A stretch of 64,000 nt of DNA from Flavobacterium cutihirudinis (GTDB taxonomy: Bacteria > Bacteroidota > Bacteroidia > Flavobacteriales > Flavobacteriaceae): positions 1,174,354-1,238,353 of the forward strand of contig NZ_QRDQ01000008.1 in the NCBI RefSeq assembly GCF_003385895.1. Direction: 5' to 3'. Position 1 is the stretch's first letter; the number at the start of each line of letters is the position of its first letter. A model generated the notes under the pieces. It was not told where the DNA came from, made no database searches, and worked only from the letters and a program-made list of their open reading frames with translations. The translations under genes were made by a program, and so were the position numbers. Shown piece by piece: positions 34,142 to 45,100 of this stretch.

Positions 34142-34760
34142 ATAATTTTTCGTTGAGTTGCTGAATTAGTTTTTCTTTTTCATCGCTTTCTGTAATAAGT
34201 CCGGAAACAGCAATGCCATAAATTCCCGTTTCCATTAAAGGATTTACATCTTTTACGGTAATACCGCCAATGGCAAAAACCGGAATTGTGATGTTGTTCT
34301 TTTTCATTTTTTGAAGAATCTCAAAATATCCTGATAAACCTAGAATTGGACTTAATTTTCCCTTCGTGTCAGTAAATCTGAAAGGGCCTAAACCAATGTA
34401 ATCAGCACCATTTTTTATATGATTCTGAATGTCTTCAAAAGTATTTGCAGTTCCTCCAATAATTTTAGTATTGCCCAAAATGGTTCTGGCTTCCTCGATT
34501 TTCATATCGGTTAAACCAAGATGAACTCCGTCTGCAGAAATCAATTCAGCGAGGTGCAAATCATCATTTACAATAAAATTCGCCAGATATTCTTCACATA
34601 AAAACTTTACAGCTTCCGCTAAAGCAAAAGTATCTTTAGCACTCTGATTTTTAAATCGCATTTGTATCCAATCACATCCGGCATCGAGCGCTTGCTGAAT
34701 ATTATACAATTGTTTTTCGATTGTATTTCCTTGAGAAATGTATTGCAATTTATTGTACAT
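34122..34760 (-). CDS. thiE: Thiamine phosphate synthase
   Basis: 212 residues with the full ThiE pattern: [56 protein letters not shown] and [12 protein letters not shown]. It joins HMP pyrophosphate to thiazole phosphate. This is the better-conserved of two ThiE-like proteins in the operon; the other is at 35472-36086. It overlaps thiD by 11 bases and thiG by 20. Confidence 0.94.
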   Translation of the reverse strand: MYNKLQYISQGNTIEKQLYNIQQALDAGCDWIQMRFKNQSAKDTFALAEAVKFLCEEYLANFIVNDDLHLAELISADGVHLGLTDMKIEEARTILGNTKIIGGTANTFEDIQNHIKNGADYIGLGPFRFTDTKGKLSPILGLSGYFEILQKMKKNNITIPVFAIGGITVKDVNPLMETGIYGIAVSGLITESDEKEKLIQQLNEKLYANIIV

Positions 34761-35505
34761 AATGATATCCTATTAAGGTTGAAGTTGAACTTAGGTATTT
34801 TTCTATGTAGGTTTTTGCATTTAGACAAGCTTCATGCAAAGTTTGATCTAATGCAAGATTTGAGGCTATTGCCGAAGATAAAACACAACCGGAACCGTGT
34901 TTTTCGAAGCAATTTTTTTCAGAAGGCAATAAGTCGATTACTTCGTTTTTCAGGAACAGACGATCGGTGCCTGACTCTGAAATATTATGCCCGCCTTTCA
35001 ATAAAATGGATGTTGGGATTTTATTTTGTTGCCAAAGTTTGTTTATAAAAAAGCAAGGGAACAAAATTTCTATTTCATTATAATTGGGCGTAATTAAGTC
35101 AATTTTTGAAAGGATTTTATCTAATACCGGATAATCTTCAATTTTTATAAATTCAAATTCACTAGTCGATTTTAAAACAGGATCCCAAACCACTTTTGTT
35201 GACGGAGATAAGAGTTTTATGGTCGAAAGAATTCGGTTTAAATAATGCACAGAAGGAACAATCCCAATTTTCACCACACTGATTTTATAGCTTAAAAACA
35301 TAGTTTCGATCGATCGGATAACAAAACTCAGGTTTGTCCATTCGATTTCATAGAATTTGTTTTCGGTCTGAATAGTATTGGCTGTCGAAATTGCAAATCC
35401 GGTTACCTGATGCTGTTCAAAGGTTTTGATGTCGGCTAAAACACCAGCGCCTCCACAAGGATCAAGACCGGCTACAGAGAGAACAATTGGGCGATCTGCT
35501 GACAT
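34750..35505 (-). CDS. thiD: Hydroxymethylpyrimidine (phosphate) kinase
   Basis: 251 residues. SVAGLDPCGGAGVLADIKTF is the ThiD substrate loop, TPNYNEIEIL and LLKGGH are family blocks, and KHGSGCVLSSAIASN is the anion-hole and catalytic region (GSGC). It phosphorylates HMP and HMP phosphate. It overlaps the upstream ThiE-like gene by 34 bases and thiE by 11. Confidence 0.93.
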   Translation of the reverse strand: MSADRPIVLSVAGLDPCGGAGVLADIKTFEQHQVTGFAISTANTIQTENKFYEIEWTNLSFVIRSIETMFLSYKISVVKIGIVPSVHYLNRILSTIKLLSPSTKVVWDPVLKSTSEFEFIKIEDYPVLDKILSKIDLITPNYNEIEILFPCFFINKLWQQNKIPTSILLKGGHNISESGTDRLFLKNEVIDLLPSEKNCFEKHGSGCVLSSAIASNLALDQTLHEACLNAKTYIEKYLSSTSTLIGYHYVQ

Positions 35506-36086
35506 AGTTTAAATTGTTTTAATGGATTTTCATTTTTCCAGATACTTCCTAAAAGCGCGATATCGTCAAAACCTTTTTTAAGCGTTTCCTGTATGTTTTC
35601 AGAATCAATTCCGCCTAAGGCTACTAGTTTTGTTTTATAATTTGAACGTTTTTTTATCTCTTCAAAAAGATCTATTTCCGGATGATAATTTTCTTTCGAA
35701 ATACTTTTAAAAACAGGACTTAGAAAGGCATAATCAAAATCATTTTCTAAAGAATTAAAGTCTTCAATAGAATGGGTTGATGTTGAAATTGATTCGTATT
35801 TATACCTACAAGGTTTTGAAAACCTTGCAGGAAAGTTATGATCGGTTTTTCTTTCTTTTTTAGAAAAATGAATTCTCGTAATTACGAAATCTTCTGCTAA
35901 GGAATGATGATTGTGCAAGACAAGTTTCTTTCGATATTCAGGTTTTATTTGCTGAATAAACTGTGCCATTTCCAATTCAGAAAAATCAGGTTTTCTGATA
36001 TGAAGTAAAGACAATCCTTCTTCAAATAAAGAATGAAGAATATTTATTTCATCTTCGACATAAAAAGGATTCGTAATCAAAATCAT
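35472..36086 (-). CDS. Second ThiE/TenI-like protein, with in-frame palindrome
   Basis: 204 residues with a ThiE-type barrel: GLSLLHIRKPDFSELEM, LVLHNHHSLAEDF, YAFLSPVFKSISK and VALGGIDSENIQETLKKGFDDIALLGSIW. The central residues of a true ThiE are weaker than in the neighbour at 34122; the place of VNDDLHLA is taken by LHNHHSLA. It may be a TenI-like aromatase of the thiazole or an accessory synthase. Codons for PARFSKPCR are supplied by a dispersed palindrome (35805-35831). It lies between thiC and thiD. Confidence 0.8.
   Translation of the reverse strand: MILITNPFYVEDEINILHSLFEEGLSLLHIRKPDFSELEMAQFIQQIKPEYRKKLVLHNHHSLAEDFVITRIHFSKKERKTDHNFPARFSKPCRYKYESISTSTHSIEDFNSLENDFDYAFLSPVFKSISKENYHPEIDLFEEIKKRSNYKTKLVALGGIDSENIQETLKKGFDDIALLGSIWKNENPLKQFKLCQQIAQLFSL
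35805..35831. repeat. Palindromic repeat inside a coding sequence
   Basis: CCTACAAGGTTTTGAAAACC continuing to TTGCAGG is a near-perfect 27-base palindrome. It has the same style as the intergenic hairpin at 14866-14898 (aggtttttaaaacct). Its length is nine codons and it stays in frame in the ThiE-like gene. Confidence 0.8.
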
Positions 36087-36117
36087 ATCTTTCTTCTTGA
36101 TTCTTTTATCTTTTCAC

Positions 36118-38228
<2,111 letters not shown>

Positions 38229-38308
38229 TCCTTTTAAGTTTAGTGTATAGTTACACAATAGGAATGGCTACAATTACGCATAGAAACGCGTGCAGAAGTC
38301 ATCTTACT

Positions 38309-38384
38309 TTTCCCTACGCTAGTATGAACTAGATCAGGTTCAGAGGGTAAAATCTCAGCCTACAATGTTGTAGACACCCCTAAA
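38309..38384 (-). promoter_or_regulatory. TPP riboswitch of the thiamine operon
   Basis: On the minus strand the blocks are AGGGGTGTC, GGCTGAGATTTTACCC, CTGAACCTGATCTAGTTC and GCGTAGGGAA, in the correct order. It lies about 80 bases upstream of thiS and controls thiS-thiC and the following genes in response to thiamine pyrophosphate. Confidence 0.96.
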
Positions 38385-38392
38385 GTGTGAAG

Positions 38393-38400
38393 CAAATATA
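38393..38400 (-). promoter_or_regulatory. -7 box of the thiamine operon
   Basis: TATATTTG on the minus strand, 8 bases upstream of the riboswitch. A clear -33 TTG is not evident; the expected region is AT-rich and runs into the repeat at 38414. Confidence 0.6.
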
Positions 38401-38413
38401 TGTAATTTTTTTT

Positions 38414-38524
38414 AGTTTTCAGTCTCGGTCTCAGTTTTCAGTCTTTAACTTAAGCTATCAAGTTTTGTAAATATGAAAACTAAGAGTGCGACTACGACTG
38501 GGACTGGGACTGAAAACTGCGACT
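38414..38524. repeat. AGTCTC/GAGACT-type inverted repeat
   Basis: AGTTTTCAGTCTCGGTCTCA at the left is answered by GACTGGGACTGGGACTGAAA at the right, each built from 6-base GGGACT-like units. It spans the space between the thiamine operon promoter and the tag stop, and its right end touches the tag stop codon. Confidence 0.75.
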
Positions 38525-39086
38525 ATTTTCCACTGCGAATAAAGCAATCTTCCGTATGATCATTGACCATTCCGGTGGCTTGCATGTGTGCGTAGATAAC
38601 GGTTGAACCTACAAATTTGAAACCTCTTTTTTTTAGATCTTTGCTGATTTCATCAGAAAGAGGAGTAGTGGCTGGAGCATCTTTTGAATTTTTCAAATTG
38701 TTTATAATAGGCTTTCCGTCTGTATATTTCCAGATATAATCAGAGAAACTGCCGAATTCTTCCTGCACTTTCATGAAAGCCTGAGCGTTTGAAACTGCAG
38801 CTTTAATTTTTAGTTTGTTCCGGATAATGCCGGTATTCTGCATTAATTCTTCGACTTTATCTTCAGAATAATGGGCTATTTTTTTATAATCGAAATGATC
38901 AAAAGCAGCTCTGAAATTTTCTCGTTTATTTAAAATCGTAATCCAGCTTAGTCCCGCCTGAAAGGTTTCCAGAATTAAAAATTCGAATAGCGTTGGATCG
39001 TCGTAAACCGGCACGCCCCATTCTTCGTCATGATATTTTTTATATAAATCGCTGGAATTGCACCAACTGCATCTTATCGGTTCCAT
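38523..39086 (-). CDS. tag: DNA-3-methyladenine glycosylase I
   Basis: 187 residues. RCSWC and YHDEEWGVPVYDD at the N-terminus and DHTEDCF at the C-terminus supply the Cys/His zinc site of Tag. LSWITILNKRENFRAAFDHFD carries the catalytic-pocket Glu region. It excises 3-methyladenine from alkylated DNA. It is about 28 kb from the AlkB/Ada group and not co-transcribed with it. Confidence 0.96.
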   Translation of the reverse strand: MEPIRCSWCNSSDLYKKYHDEEWGVPVYDDPTLFEFLILETFQAGLSWITILNKRENFRAAFDHFDYKKIAHYSEDKVEELMQNTGIIRNKLKIKAAVSNAQAFMKVQEEFGSFSDYIWKYTDGKPIINNLKNSKDAPATTPLSDEISKDLKKRGFKFVGSTVIYAHMQATGMVNDHTEDCFIRSGK

Positions 39087-39108
39087 TTTTTTATTTTAAA
39101 TGTATAAA

Positions 39109-39137
39109 AAAGCCTCAAACTTTTATGTTCAAGGCTT
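39109..39137 (-). terminator. Terminator of the lipocalin-like gene
   Basis: On the minus strand AAGCCTTGAAC pairs with GTTTGAGGCTT, followed by a T-run. It lies 16 bases after the stop of 39153-39590. Confidence 0.75.
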
Positions 39138-39152
39138 AAATGTTTTTTAAAA

Positions 39153-39590
39153 TTACTGTTTTCTTTCAAAAATTGTAATGACAAACATATGTGCTTCGTC
39201 ACTTTTTCCGGTATATTTTATCTTTAAAACCGATTTTGTCAATTCCAGAATTTCTATATTGTTTATTTGCTGATCTTCATAAGTGAGTGTTAAATGCTTC
39301 TCGTTTAATAACCAAGTTCCTTTAGCAGTTACTGCCATACAATTGTTATCAGCGAATAAATGCATAAGGTCAGTAAATTTCGAGTCGTTAGTAAATTCCA
39401 TAACGTCACTTTCACAGTTATGTTCATTAGGATAGTCACTAAGAACTTCTTTTCCATCTACAATTTTTCCGAGTTTTACTGGCACCCATTTTCCCTCTAT
39501 TGATTGTATTTCATCATCATTATCGTTGCAAGAAACAACGGCTAAACTTAAGGCTAAAACTGATAAGAACAGAATGCTTATTTTTTTCAT
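39153..39590 (-). CDS. Lipocalin-like lipoprotein
   Basis: 145 residues with a lipoprotein leader ending in AVVSCNDND. The body begins IEGKWVPVKLG, has KGTWLLNEKHLTLTYED in the middle and ends in a beta-strand, the layout of the lipocalin-like/DUF5004-type small lipoproteins of Bacteroidota. These are probably periplasm-facing and bind unknown hydrophobic ligands. Monocistronic with its own terminator. Confidence 0.75.
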   Translation of the reverse strand: MKKISILFLSVLALSLAVVSCNDNDDEIQSIEGKWVPVKLGKIVDGKEVLSDYPNEHNCESDVMEFTNDSKFTDLMHLFADNNCMAVTAKGTWLLNEKHLTLTYEDQQINNIEILELTKSVLKIKYTGKSDEAHMFVITIFERKQ

Positions 39591-39765
39591 TATTTAAGGT
39601 ATTTTTGGGGCGTTTTTTGGTTTATTTTTTTGTAAAAATAATTCTTTTACGAGTAAAAGAATTGGAAGAATAAATTTTCTGGTTATTATTTTTTTTAATG
39701 GAGAAGAGAGTAAGTCTTTAAGAAAGAAAATACTCTCATTTTGAGGGAATGATCAGGTTCATGGT

Positions 39766-40440
39766 TTATTTCCCAATTTGCCAGCTATATCCTTTCACGG
39801 TTGGAATATATGCCGAACGGCCAATTATTATTAAGTCGTTGTATATTTTTCTATTGTATTTAATGCCGATAGCATTGCCGGACATATACATTTTATTTGC
39901 TCTGAATTTTACTTTCATTTTGCCGTCTTCAAGCTCGGCGTCTGATACTTTTTCGACAAGCCAGGTAGATTTCCATTTCACTGATAATTCGTTTTCAGCA
40001 GTTTTAGTAACGCTTTTTACTAGTTTAACGGCATCTTCAGGAATTTCAAATTTTTGTGTGAGCTGTTCTTGTGTCATTGTTTGACCCATTTTACAGTTGT
40101 CGAGAATTTTTCTGATATTAACAAAACTCAATAGTTTTTCATTGACTTCTTTTCTGATGTCAACAGCTGCACTTTCTGAATTTTTCACCGGATTTGAAAG
40201 TTGCGATGCAATGTCAATTTCCTTTTTGACTACAAAAGCATCCTCTTTTTCGGTTATTTTGTTTGATGTAACGTCTTTAGAAGCAGTTATTTTCTTCTTA
40301 GAAAATTTAATTTTGGCAGGAGCCGGCGTCAGCGCGTTAACAGGCTGAATGGCTTTTTTAGGCTGCTTTTTGATTTCATCGCCACAGCTAAAAAGGAAAC
40401 AGGTAATCGAGAATAAAATAAGTATATTAATTTTTTTCAT
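39766..40440 (-). CDS. Hypothetical lipoprotein
   Basis: 224 residues with a lipobox (LFSCGDE). Residues 25-95 are low-complexity, rich in Lys, Pro and Ala, as in a spacer. Residues 100-224 look folded, with an NCKMG turn, a WKSTWLVEKVSD strand and a final VKGYSWQIGK. I do not recognise a family. It starts 13 bases downstream of the queuosine-precursor transporter gene on the same strand and is probably co-transcribed with it. Confidence 0.7.
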   Translation of the reverse strand: MKKINILILFSITCFLFSCGDEIKKQPKKAIQPVNALTPAPAKIKFSKKKITASKDVTSNKITEKEDAFVVKKEIDIASQLSNPVKNSESAAVDIRKEVNEKLLSFVNIRKILDNCKMGQTMTQEQLTQKFEIPEDAVKLVKSVTKTAENELSVKWKSTWLVEKVSDAELEDGKMKVKFRANKMYMSGNAIGIKYNRKIYNDLIIIGRSAYIPTVKGYSWQIGK

Positions 40441-40453
40441 GACCCAAAAGTTT

Positions 40454-41113
40454 TTAATCTTTATGAGAATCTTCGTCTAAATATTTCTTGATTAAATGAT
40501 GTCCGGCGTATATTAAAGGTGTTAATAAAATAGCTATAGATAACTTAAAAGTATAACCAATTAAAGCAGATGACAAAAAAGTGTCAAAATCAATTTTCCC
40601 TGGTAACCAAAAGGCAATTCCGAGAACAATAAAAGAATCGAATAATTGCGAAATTACCGTTGATCCGGTAGTTCTGAGCCATATTTTTTTTTCTCCTGTT
40701 CGTCTTTTAAAAAACCAGAAAATCCAGACGTCGATTAATTGCGATGCCATAAAAGCAATCAAACTTCCAACAATAATCCACATACTTTGGCCAAAAACAG
40801 CCTGAAATTGTTCGTCGTTTACAGGACTTATTCCTTTTGCTGCCGGAATTACAATTGCCATAAATAAAATCAAAAAAGCATATGCAATCAGGCAAGCGGT
40901 TATAAAGGAAAGTTTTTTCACTCCTTTTTCGCCGAAATATTCATTAATCAAATCGGTTGTTAAAAATACAACTGGCCATGGTAAAATTCCAATACTCATT
41001 ACAAAAGGCCCAATCTGAATTAGTTTTCCTCCGATTAATTCGGCTACAACTGCATTGGTTATAAAAATACCTGCAAGAATTACAAAGACAATTTCTTTTT
41101 TGGTTTTAAACAT
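40454..41113 (-). CDS. Queuosine precursor transporter (VUT/YhhQ family)
   Basis: 219 residues with about six membrane helices. Family features are NAVVAELIGGKL, the FLTTDLINEYFGEKGV motif and the paired SQLIDVWIFWFFK and SQLFDSFIVLGIAFW segments. YhhQ-type proteins import 7-cyano-7-deazaguanine or related bases used for queuosine in tRNA. No other queuosine gene is nearby. Confidence 0.9.
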   Translation of the reverse strand: MFKTKKEIVFVILAGIFITNAVVAELIGGKLIQIGPFVMSIGILPWPVVFLTTDLINEYFGEKGVKKLSFITACLIAYAFLILFMAIVIPAAKGISPVNDEQFQAVFGQSMWIIVGSLIAFMASQLIDVWIFWFFKRRTGEKKIWLRTTGSTVISQLFDSFIVLGIAFWLPGKIDFDTFLSSALIGYTFKLSIAILLTPLIYAGHHLIKKYLDEDSHKD

Positions 41114-41163
41114 ATTACAAAATCTGTGTATTCAAAGTTAATTATTTTAACCTAATAATGAAT

Positions 41164-44100
41164 TTAATATTCTTCAAGAATTGTTTCATCATCTTCTTTT
41201 TCTTTTCCAAAAGTGGCTCTTAGATGTTCGCTGTTAAAGAATTCAGAAACTATTAAGTTGCATTTTTTCTCCAAATCTTCTTCTTCAGATATTCTTTTTA
41301 AGCTGAGTACTTTATAGGCAAGAGGATCTATTTTTTCATTTTTATTTACAAAAGCGATCGTATACAATTGATTTTGATCCGAATCAAGTTCCTTGTTTTT
41401 TCTTTTGATTGTATAAAAATAGATCGAAATATCGTGCTCATCTTTTTTAATAATTTTCTTTTCAAGCAAAGAAATAGAGTCTTTTTGAGTCAGATTTTGA
41501 AAATTGATTGCGGCGGCTTGTGAGATTTCGTCATCAGTAAGCTTAACTGCATCTTTTTTGTTTTGGTTATAAAGCAAATTTACAGTTGCAAATCGTGTTT
41601 TAGGATCGTTCAAAAAACCAGTAATCTCTGTCGTTGTCAAATTGTTATGTGTAATTCCCAGCCTAACGAGTTCCGTATTTACTTCGGGAAGATCAAGATT
41701 TTTTATTTTAGATAATATATCTTTTACAGCTTTATCATCAGCATAATTATAAATTAAAGTGGTATAATTAATTAAGTCATCCAACGCTAATGAGGTATCT
41801 GTAAAAATAGCTATTTCCTCCATATTTTCTGTCGGATCATTTTTTATTCTGTTTTTTTGATTCCAGCTTGCCACTCTTTTGTACTCCAATTTTGTATTGG
41901 TAAGTATCATTTTTTTGAAAGCTTTTATTTTTTTGACTGAAATTAATTTCTGCTCCAAAAGTGAATTAGAGAATTCTATAATGGGATTGTGGTATTCTTT
42001 AATGCTGTAATATTGAAAAATTTCAGGAAACAATTCTTTACTGTTTTCCGAATCGTTTTGAAAGGCATAAAAAAGACTTTCAGTTTCATACTGATTGTCC
42101 GGAATTGGCAAATCATAATCCATTAATTCAATAATTTTTTTGTATCCTTCTTTTGATTTTTGAAAAGCGAGACTTTTCAGAATACTTACCTGAACGGCCG
42201 TTTTAACCGATTCTTTTTTATAATAATTTTCAAGAAACGGCACCACCTTTTCATCGTTTATTTGGCCAATTTTTTCCAAAAGTGCAGTAAGGGCAGCAGT
42301 TTCATTTTCCTTAAAGTGAAATGAATTTAAAAATTGGGTTACAACATCAAGATCATTTTTTGTGATTTCAAGATTTTGTACAGAATTCAAAGCAGAATAC
42401 CGAATAGTATCTTTTTCGTTTTTGGCATCTTCAATAAACAACAGGACTTTATTTTCATTGTCTTTGGGTTTTGTATTTTCTGCCAAGTCAAAAGATCCAA
42501 AAGTTTTCTCAATGAGCGGATCTTCATTTTGATAGTTTTTGTTTACCAAAGTATTGAGAATATAATAGGCGTTGTCTTTGTAAATTGCCTTGTACTTAAT
42601 TGCCTGCGTCGCGTTTGGTCTTGAAACTACTGCAGTTATGATATAGTTGTTTTTTTCTTTATTGAATGTTGTTGTGTTGCTTAAAAACACATAATCATCT
42701 TTTTTAGTTGTTATTATTTTGTTCCAATTTGATTTAGAAAAGCCTTTTTTGGTAAACAATTCCGGATTAAGCAACGAAGTTGGGGTTTCAAAATTTTCAT
42801 CTCCTTCCTCAAAACTTTCATCTAAATCTGTCTCGTGTTGATTTAAAAACTGTTTGTTTAGGTTGTTTTGAATAGAATCAATAGAGTGATTGTATTCGTA
42901 TTTTGAATATTTATAATATCGTAAATTGAATTTTTGAGCATTCTCAGAATTGAAAACCTGAAATCTGCTGGTTGCCGCAAATGTGTTTTTTGATTGGTAT
43001 TGATTGGAATTTAACTTTAAAAACAACGATTCATTTTCTTTTTCAGGAATTTCTATTTTATAATTTGCAATTGAGTCCGTATACACTTTAGTTTTTGATT
43101 TGTACAGGAATGGACTAATAATAAAAGATTTGAAAAAACGATTTGTATTGGCTTCTGAAGCATTTACGGTTCCTAAAAGATAGTATTTGTTGCCGGAAAT
43201 AATTGTTTTTAACTTCATATTACGATTACCAATAATAGAAGAAGAAGTAAGCGAATTTTCGGTTTTGTTGTAATTAACGGCAGTTGAATCCTGATCCTGT
43301 TGCAGATAAAATTGATAATGAATTTGCTTGTGTTCATACTCTGAATCTTCCAGAATTTCAGTATCATTTAATGTTTTTTCCTGTAAGAAATAATAGCTTT
43401 TTTCCTGATTATCATACGCCTGAATATTTATATCAGTTCCTTTTTCGGCACTATTTCCAAAAACAAAATTAAACGATGGCAATTCTGTTTCAAAACCGCC
43501 TTTTAATGGTTTAATTCTTTCCCATTCATTTTTAAATGATTTTATTTTTATGTTTTCAAAAACTTCATTTTCATATTGACGTACATAATTTGCCGGCCCT
43601 GTCATGGTCACAGAAATAATTTCGAGTGGTGTAATGAAAAATTTTGAATGTTGACTGTTTCCGGTTTTCGTGATGTTTTTTATGTCATAACCAGAATAAT
43701 TGGCTTGCTCGAAGTATTTTTTTTCTAGGATTTCACCGGCAATTTTTTCAAAAAATAAGCTATCCAGCGACTTAGCTTCATAAGGTTTATTGTTCTTTTT
43801 TAAGAAATAATTTAACGGAATCCTTTTAATTGTAATAGCGCCTCCGTTTGTAAAATCTGGCGATCCTAAGCTTTCATTGTCTTCAATTGTTGTTTTGTAC
43901 AAAGGCAACTGAAGCATTTTGTCTTTTGTGCTGTTTGGGGTAAAATTAGGATTTGGAAAATAGGCTTCGATTGATTTTTTTTGGTTTTTCCCTTTTTCGG
44001 TAAAGTTGTCAATAATAGGTTTTACATTATATCCTTTTTGTCTTAATAACTCGATAATGCCTTCGTTTCCTCCAAGATGAGCCGCTCCAACGGCAGAAAA

Positions 44101-44838
44101 TAAGCTTCCGGTTTTCGCTATAGAATCAATACTTTTGGTCATAATTTTATTGCGGTTTACAATAAGTGCATCATGAGTTTTTTTAGAGAACATTAGCTTG
44201 TAGATAGAATCCAGCATTACGATATCTTTCTCTCTGTAGTATTCTTTTAGAACCTCAGTTAAGTTTCTGTTTTTAAGGATTTTCATCAAAGCAGTTTTAT
44301 TCTCATCTTTTGGTTTAGCATTGTCATCCATAGACTGAAGAATAGAAAGCATTGATTCTTTTGCGTTTTCCAGACCGGCAATTCTTTTTTTGTATTTTTT
44401 TCCTGTCTGAAAAATGAACATATCCAAAACGGTGTTTTCCTGAAAGTCGGCCTGCTCACCTTCAGCGCCAGACAACATATTTTTGAAATATTTGCTATTG
44501 TGGTTATTAAAAATCGTCTTGATTGTTTCTTTGCTTGCCGGGATTAAATAAAATTCGTTGTAAAACTTAGTATAGAAATTATAGTCGTTATTTTTCATAA
44601 GATCATCAAGTTCGCCCCAAGTTTCAGGATTGCTTTCATTGGCAATAATATCAGATCCTAAAAGGTTTTTAAAAAAAGAGTCGGACAAATGAAAAGAGAC
44701 TTTTTCGTTAACATGCATTGTTCCGTACAAATAGGAACTTTTAGTTAAGCCATTGCCTGAAATTTCCCAAAACAAACTTTTGTTTTGAGCCTGAATAAGT
44801 GTACTTAATAACAATGAGATATATAGCAGTTTTTTCAA
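41164..44838 (-). CDS. Very large TraB/GumN-domain protein
   Basis: 1224 residues with a signal peptide (1-17, ending IQAQN). Residues 20-285 are a TraB/GumN domain: LFWEISGNGLTKSSYLYGTMHV at the start and FSAVGAAHLGGNEGIIELLRQKGY at the end, the GxxH pair that suggests a metalloprotease-like fold. The other 900 residues match no family I recognise. They include beta-rich stretches and, from about 850, helical repeats that read like HEAT-type pairs (KTAVQVSILKSLAFQKSKEGY). Ordinary TraB/GumN proteins are about 300 residues. Monocistronic. Confidence 0.82.
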   Translation of the reverse strand: MKKLLYISLLLSTLIQAQNKSLFWEISGNGLTKSSYLYGTMHVNEKVSFHLSDSFFKNLLGSDIIANESNPETWGELDDLMKNNDYNFYTKFYNEFYLIPASKETIKTIFNNHNSKYFKNMLSGAEGEQADFQENTVLDMFIFQTGKKYKKRIAGLENAKESMLSILQSMDDNAKPKDENKTALMKILKNRNLTEVLKEYYREKDIVMLDSIYKLMFSKKTHDALIVNRNKIMTKSIDSIAKTGSLFSAVGAAHLGGNEGIIELLRQKGYNVKPIIDNFTEKGKNQKKSIEAYFPNPNFTPNSTKDKMLQLPLYKTTIEDNESLGSPDFTNGGAITIKRIPLNYFLKKNNKPYEAKSLDSLFFEKIAGEILEKKYFEQANYSGYDIKNITKTGNSQHSKFFITPLEIISVTMTGPANYVRQYENEVFENIKIKSFKNEWERIKPLKGGFETELPSFNFVFGNSAEKGTDINIQAYDNQEKSYYFLQEKTLNDTEILEDSEYEHKQIHYQFYLQQDQDSTAVNYNKTENSLTSSSIIGNRNMKLKTIISGNKYYLLGTVNASEANTNRFFKSFIISPFLYKSKTKVYTDSIANYKIEIPEKENESLFLKLNSNQYQSKNTFAATSRFQVFNSENAQKFNLRYYKYSKYEYNHSIDSIQNNLNKQFLNQHETDLDESFEEGDENFETPTSLLNPELFTKKGFSKSNWNKIITTKKDDYVFLSNTTTFNKEKNNYIITAVVSRPNATQAIKYKAIYKDNAYYILNTLVNKNYQNEDPLIEKTFGSFDLAENTKPKDNENKVLLFIEDAKNEKDTIRYSALNSVQNLEITKNDLDVVTQFLNSFHFKENETAALTALLEKIGQINDEKVVPFLENYYKKESVKTAVQVSILKSLAFQKSKEGYKKIIELMDYDLPIPDNQYETESLFYAFQNDSENSKELFPEIFQYYSIKEYHNPIIEFSNSLLEQKLISVKKIKAFKKMILTNTKLEYKRVASWNQKNRIKNDPTENMEEIAIFTDTSLALDDLINYTTLIYNYADDKAVKDILSKIKNLDLPEVNTELVRLGITHNNLTTTEITGFLNDPKTRFATVNLLYNQNKKDAVKLTDDEISQAAAINFQNLTQKDSISLLEKKIIKKDEHDISIYFYTIKRKNKELDSDQNQLYTIAFVNKNEKIDPLAYKVLSLKRISEEEDLEKKCNLIVSEFFNSEHLRATFGKEKEDDETILEEY

Positions 44839-45031
44839 TGTTAAAGTTTTAAGAATTTGATAAACAAATATATAATAGATTCCTTTTAATTATTCTGTTA
44901 AAGTAAGCTTTCTTTGTTTTATTATAAAGGATTTTCCTAAAGAATGTTATGAGATTTTAACATTGCAAATCGAGCATATATTTTTTGATTTTTGATGAAA
45001 ACTGATTAAGGTTTTATGTTTAATTTTTCGG

Positions 45032-45039
45032 TATTTTTG
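45032..45039 (+). promoter_or_regulatory. Candidate -7 box of the M3 peptidase gene
   Basis: TATTTTTG, 61 bases upstream of the ATG. The divergent 262-base gap between 44838 and 45101 shows no other clear signal. Confidence 0.4.
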
Positions 45040-45100
45040 AAGTTATAACAAGCCTTTTTAATCCAGTAATTGGAAAAGGGTACTTTAGGTAATAATTATT

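Noticed and set aside
33420..34145. Two consecutive long open frames on the strand opposite thiG
   Set aside because: They lie wholly antisense to a well-conserved thiG and have no recognisable motif; codon bias of thiG produces them.
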